Origin: an uncultured Gammaproteobacteria bacterium
GTDB taxonomy: Bacteria > Pseudomonadota > Gammaproteobacteria > Steroidobacterales > XN24
Assembly (NCBI GenBank): GCA_937924335.1
Contig: CALDWW010000013.1
Span: forward strand, 62,001-126,000
Length of the DNA: 64,000 bases
Reading direction: 5' to 3'
Made by a program: the position numbers and the translations under genes. A model generated the notes under the pieces. The model ran no database searches. It was not told the origin of the DNA and saw only the letters and a program-made list of their open reading frames with translations. This document shows positions 62,813 through 64,000 of this stretch, piece by piece; the first letter of the stretch is position 1; each line of letters begins with the position of its first letter.

Positions 62813-64000
62813 GTGTCCAACGAAGTAGCTCCTGAAGACAGCATCACAGTCGATCTTCCCGAAGGCTTCATGCCTGTTCTCCCCTTGAGGGATGTTGTGG
62901 TCTATCCGCACATGGTCATCCCGCTGTTCGTAGGGCGGGACAAGTCCATCCTGGCGCTGGATGTCGCCATGCAGGTCGGCAAACAGATCGTGCTCGTGGC
63001 CCAACAGCATGCTGACGTGGATGAGCCGGATACTGAAGACCTGTTCGAAATCGGCACCCTGGCGACGATACTCCAGCTGCTAAAACTGCCGGACGGGACG
63101 GTCAAGGTGCTGGTTGAAGGTGCCGAACGAGTGGCATTGTCGGACGTCAGCGGGGACGGATACTTCAAGGCCAGGATGGAGATCCTCGGGGAGGACACGG
63201 AGGACGATGAGCGCGAAGTCGAGGTGCTCGTGCGTTCCATCGTCTCCCAGTTCGAGAGCTACGTAAAACTCAACAAGAAAGTCCCGCCCGAGATCCTCAC
63301 GTCGCTGGCGGGCATCGAACAACCCGGCCGATTGGCAGACACGGCCGCTGCTCACATGTCGCTGAAACTATCCGAAAAGCAGGTTGTGCTCGAGATCGTG
63401 GATGTAAGGAAACGCCTCGAGCACGTGCTGGGTCTCATCGAGGGCGAGATCGACGTCCTGCAGATCGAGAAAAAGGTCCGCGGCCGGGTCAAGCAGCAGA
63501 TGGAGAAGAGCCAGCGAGAGTATTACCTGAATGAGCAGATGAAGGCGATTCAGAAAGAGCTCGGCGACATGGATGATGGTCACAACGAGACGAGCGAGCT
63601 GGAGAAGAAGATCGAAGAGGCGGGTATGACCGCCGAGGGCAAGGAGAAGGCCCTCTCCGAACTCAACAAATTGAAGATGATGTCTCCGATGTCTGCGGAG
63701 GCCACCGTCGTTCGTAATTACGTCGACTGGCTGTTGAAGGCGCCGTGGAAGAAGCGCACGCGAGTGTTACGCGACCTGGATCGTGCGGAGACCGTACTCG
63801 AGGAGGATCACTACGGCCTGGAGAAGGTTAAGGAACGTATCGTCGAATACCTGGCTGTACAGCAACGCGTCAAGAAGCAGAAGGGCCCGATCCTGTGCCT
63901 GGTCGGTCCGCCGGGTGTCGGCAAGACTTCCCTGGGACAGAGCATCGCGCGGGCCACGAATCGCAAGTTCGTGCGGATGTCGCTGGGCGGAGTGAGGGAC
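62813..64000 (+). CDS. lon: Lon protease (5' part; gene continues beyond window)
   Basis: Lon is an AAA+ serine protease that removes misfolded and regulatory proteins. The reading frame is open from the GTG at 62813 to the last base (396 codons) and is cut by the window end. The N-terminal substrate domain ([25 protein letters not shown]-like start), the central coiled coil ([17 protein letters not shown]), and the Walker [10 protein letters not shown] (about residue 365) are visible; the protease domain is outside. A GAAGGTAA ribosome site precedes the start. The order clpP-clpX-lon is as in E. coli. Confidence 0.97.
   Translation, partial: MSNEVAPEDSITVDLPEGFMPVLPLRDVVVYPHMVIPLFVGRDKSILALDVAMQVGKQIVLVAQQHADVDEPDTEDLFEIGTLATILQLLKLPDGTVKVLVEGAERVALSDVSGDGYFKARMEILGEDTEDDEREVEVLVRSIVSQFESYVKLNKKVPPEILTSLAGIEQPGRLADTAAAHMSLKLSEKQVVLEIVDVRKRLEHVLGLIEGEIDVLQIEKKVRGRVKQQMEKSQREYYLNEQMKAIQKELGDMDDGHNETSELEKKIEEAGMTAEGKEKALSELNKLKMMSPMSAEATVVRNYVDWLLKAPWKKRTRVLRDLDRAETVLEEDHYGLEKVKERIVEYLAVQQRVKKQKGPILCLVGPPGVGKTSLGQSIARATNRKFVRMSLGGVRD

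Overview
The window is a dense, GC-rich bacterial chromosome segment with about 62 protein genes, five tRNAs and no sign of phage, IS elements or CRISPR. Gene content and order point to a gammaproteobacterium: asd-fimV-truA-accD-folC-SPOR-cvpA-purF, tig-clpP-clpX-lon, lpxH-ppi near cysS and folD, divergent epmB/efp-epmA, and nrdR-ribD-ribE-ribBA-ribH-nusB-thiL-pgpA. The FimV-like and FimX-like proteins suggest an organism with type IV pili. I cannot name the genus; an environmental lineage outside the enterics is likely (inference).

Layout. 0-6.8 kb: histidine degradation (hutF-hutG), a secreted methyltransferase-like protein, a ferredoxin-NADP reductase, the ABC-F factor ettA and an HDAC-family deacetylase. 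6.8-15.8 kb: glyA, then nrdR, riboflavin synthesis, nusB, a DUF2889 gene, thiL, pgpA and a Ser/Thr kinase fused to a cyclic-nucleotide-binding domain. 15.8-20 kb, minus strand: isoprenoid genes (xseB-ispA-dxs) and the FolE2-type GTP cyclohydrolase. 20-22.6 kb: a rubrerythrin / Fe-S protein / DUF3501 cassette behind a strong promoter and structured leader. 22.6-29 kb: both topoisomerase IV genes, then a FimX-like c-di-GMP effector with degenerate catalytic motifs. 29-35 kb: the EF-P modification set (epmB, efp, epmA), free methionine sulfoxide reductase, psd, a copper-delivery pair for cytochrome oxidase (PCuAC + SCO1) and prmB. 35-48 kb: aroC, an MFS permease, asd, fimV, an EcfT-like membrane protein, truA, accD, folC, a SPOR protein, cvpA, purF. 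48-53 kb, the most accessory-looking part: glycerate kinase, a receiver-kinase fusion, miaE, a Mut7-C RNase-like protein and an orphan AmmeMemoRadiSam radical SAM enzyme. 53-64 kb: lpxH, a periplasmic cyclophilin, gltX, cysS, folD, five tRNAs, tig, clpP, clpX and the 5' part of lon, which runs off the window.

Most genes are housekeeping and packed into operons with 4-bp start/stop overlaps. The points of most interest are the two unusual Ser/Thr kinases (kinase-cNMP-binding and receiver-kinase), the degenerate FimX-like protein, the rubrerythrin cassette with its structured leader, the signal-peptide-bearing methyltransferase, the RibBA protein that has lost all GTP cyclohydrolase II zinc ligands, a probable CTG start for epmA, and a heat-shock type promoter in front of lon.
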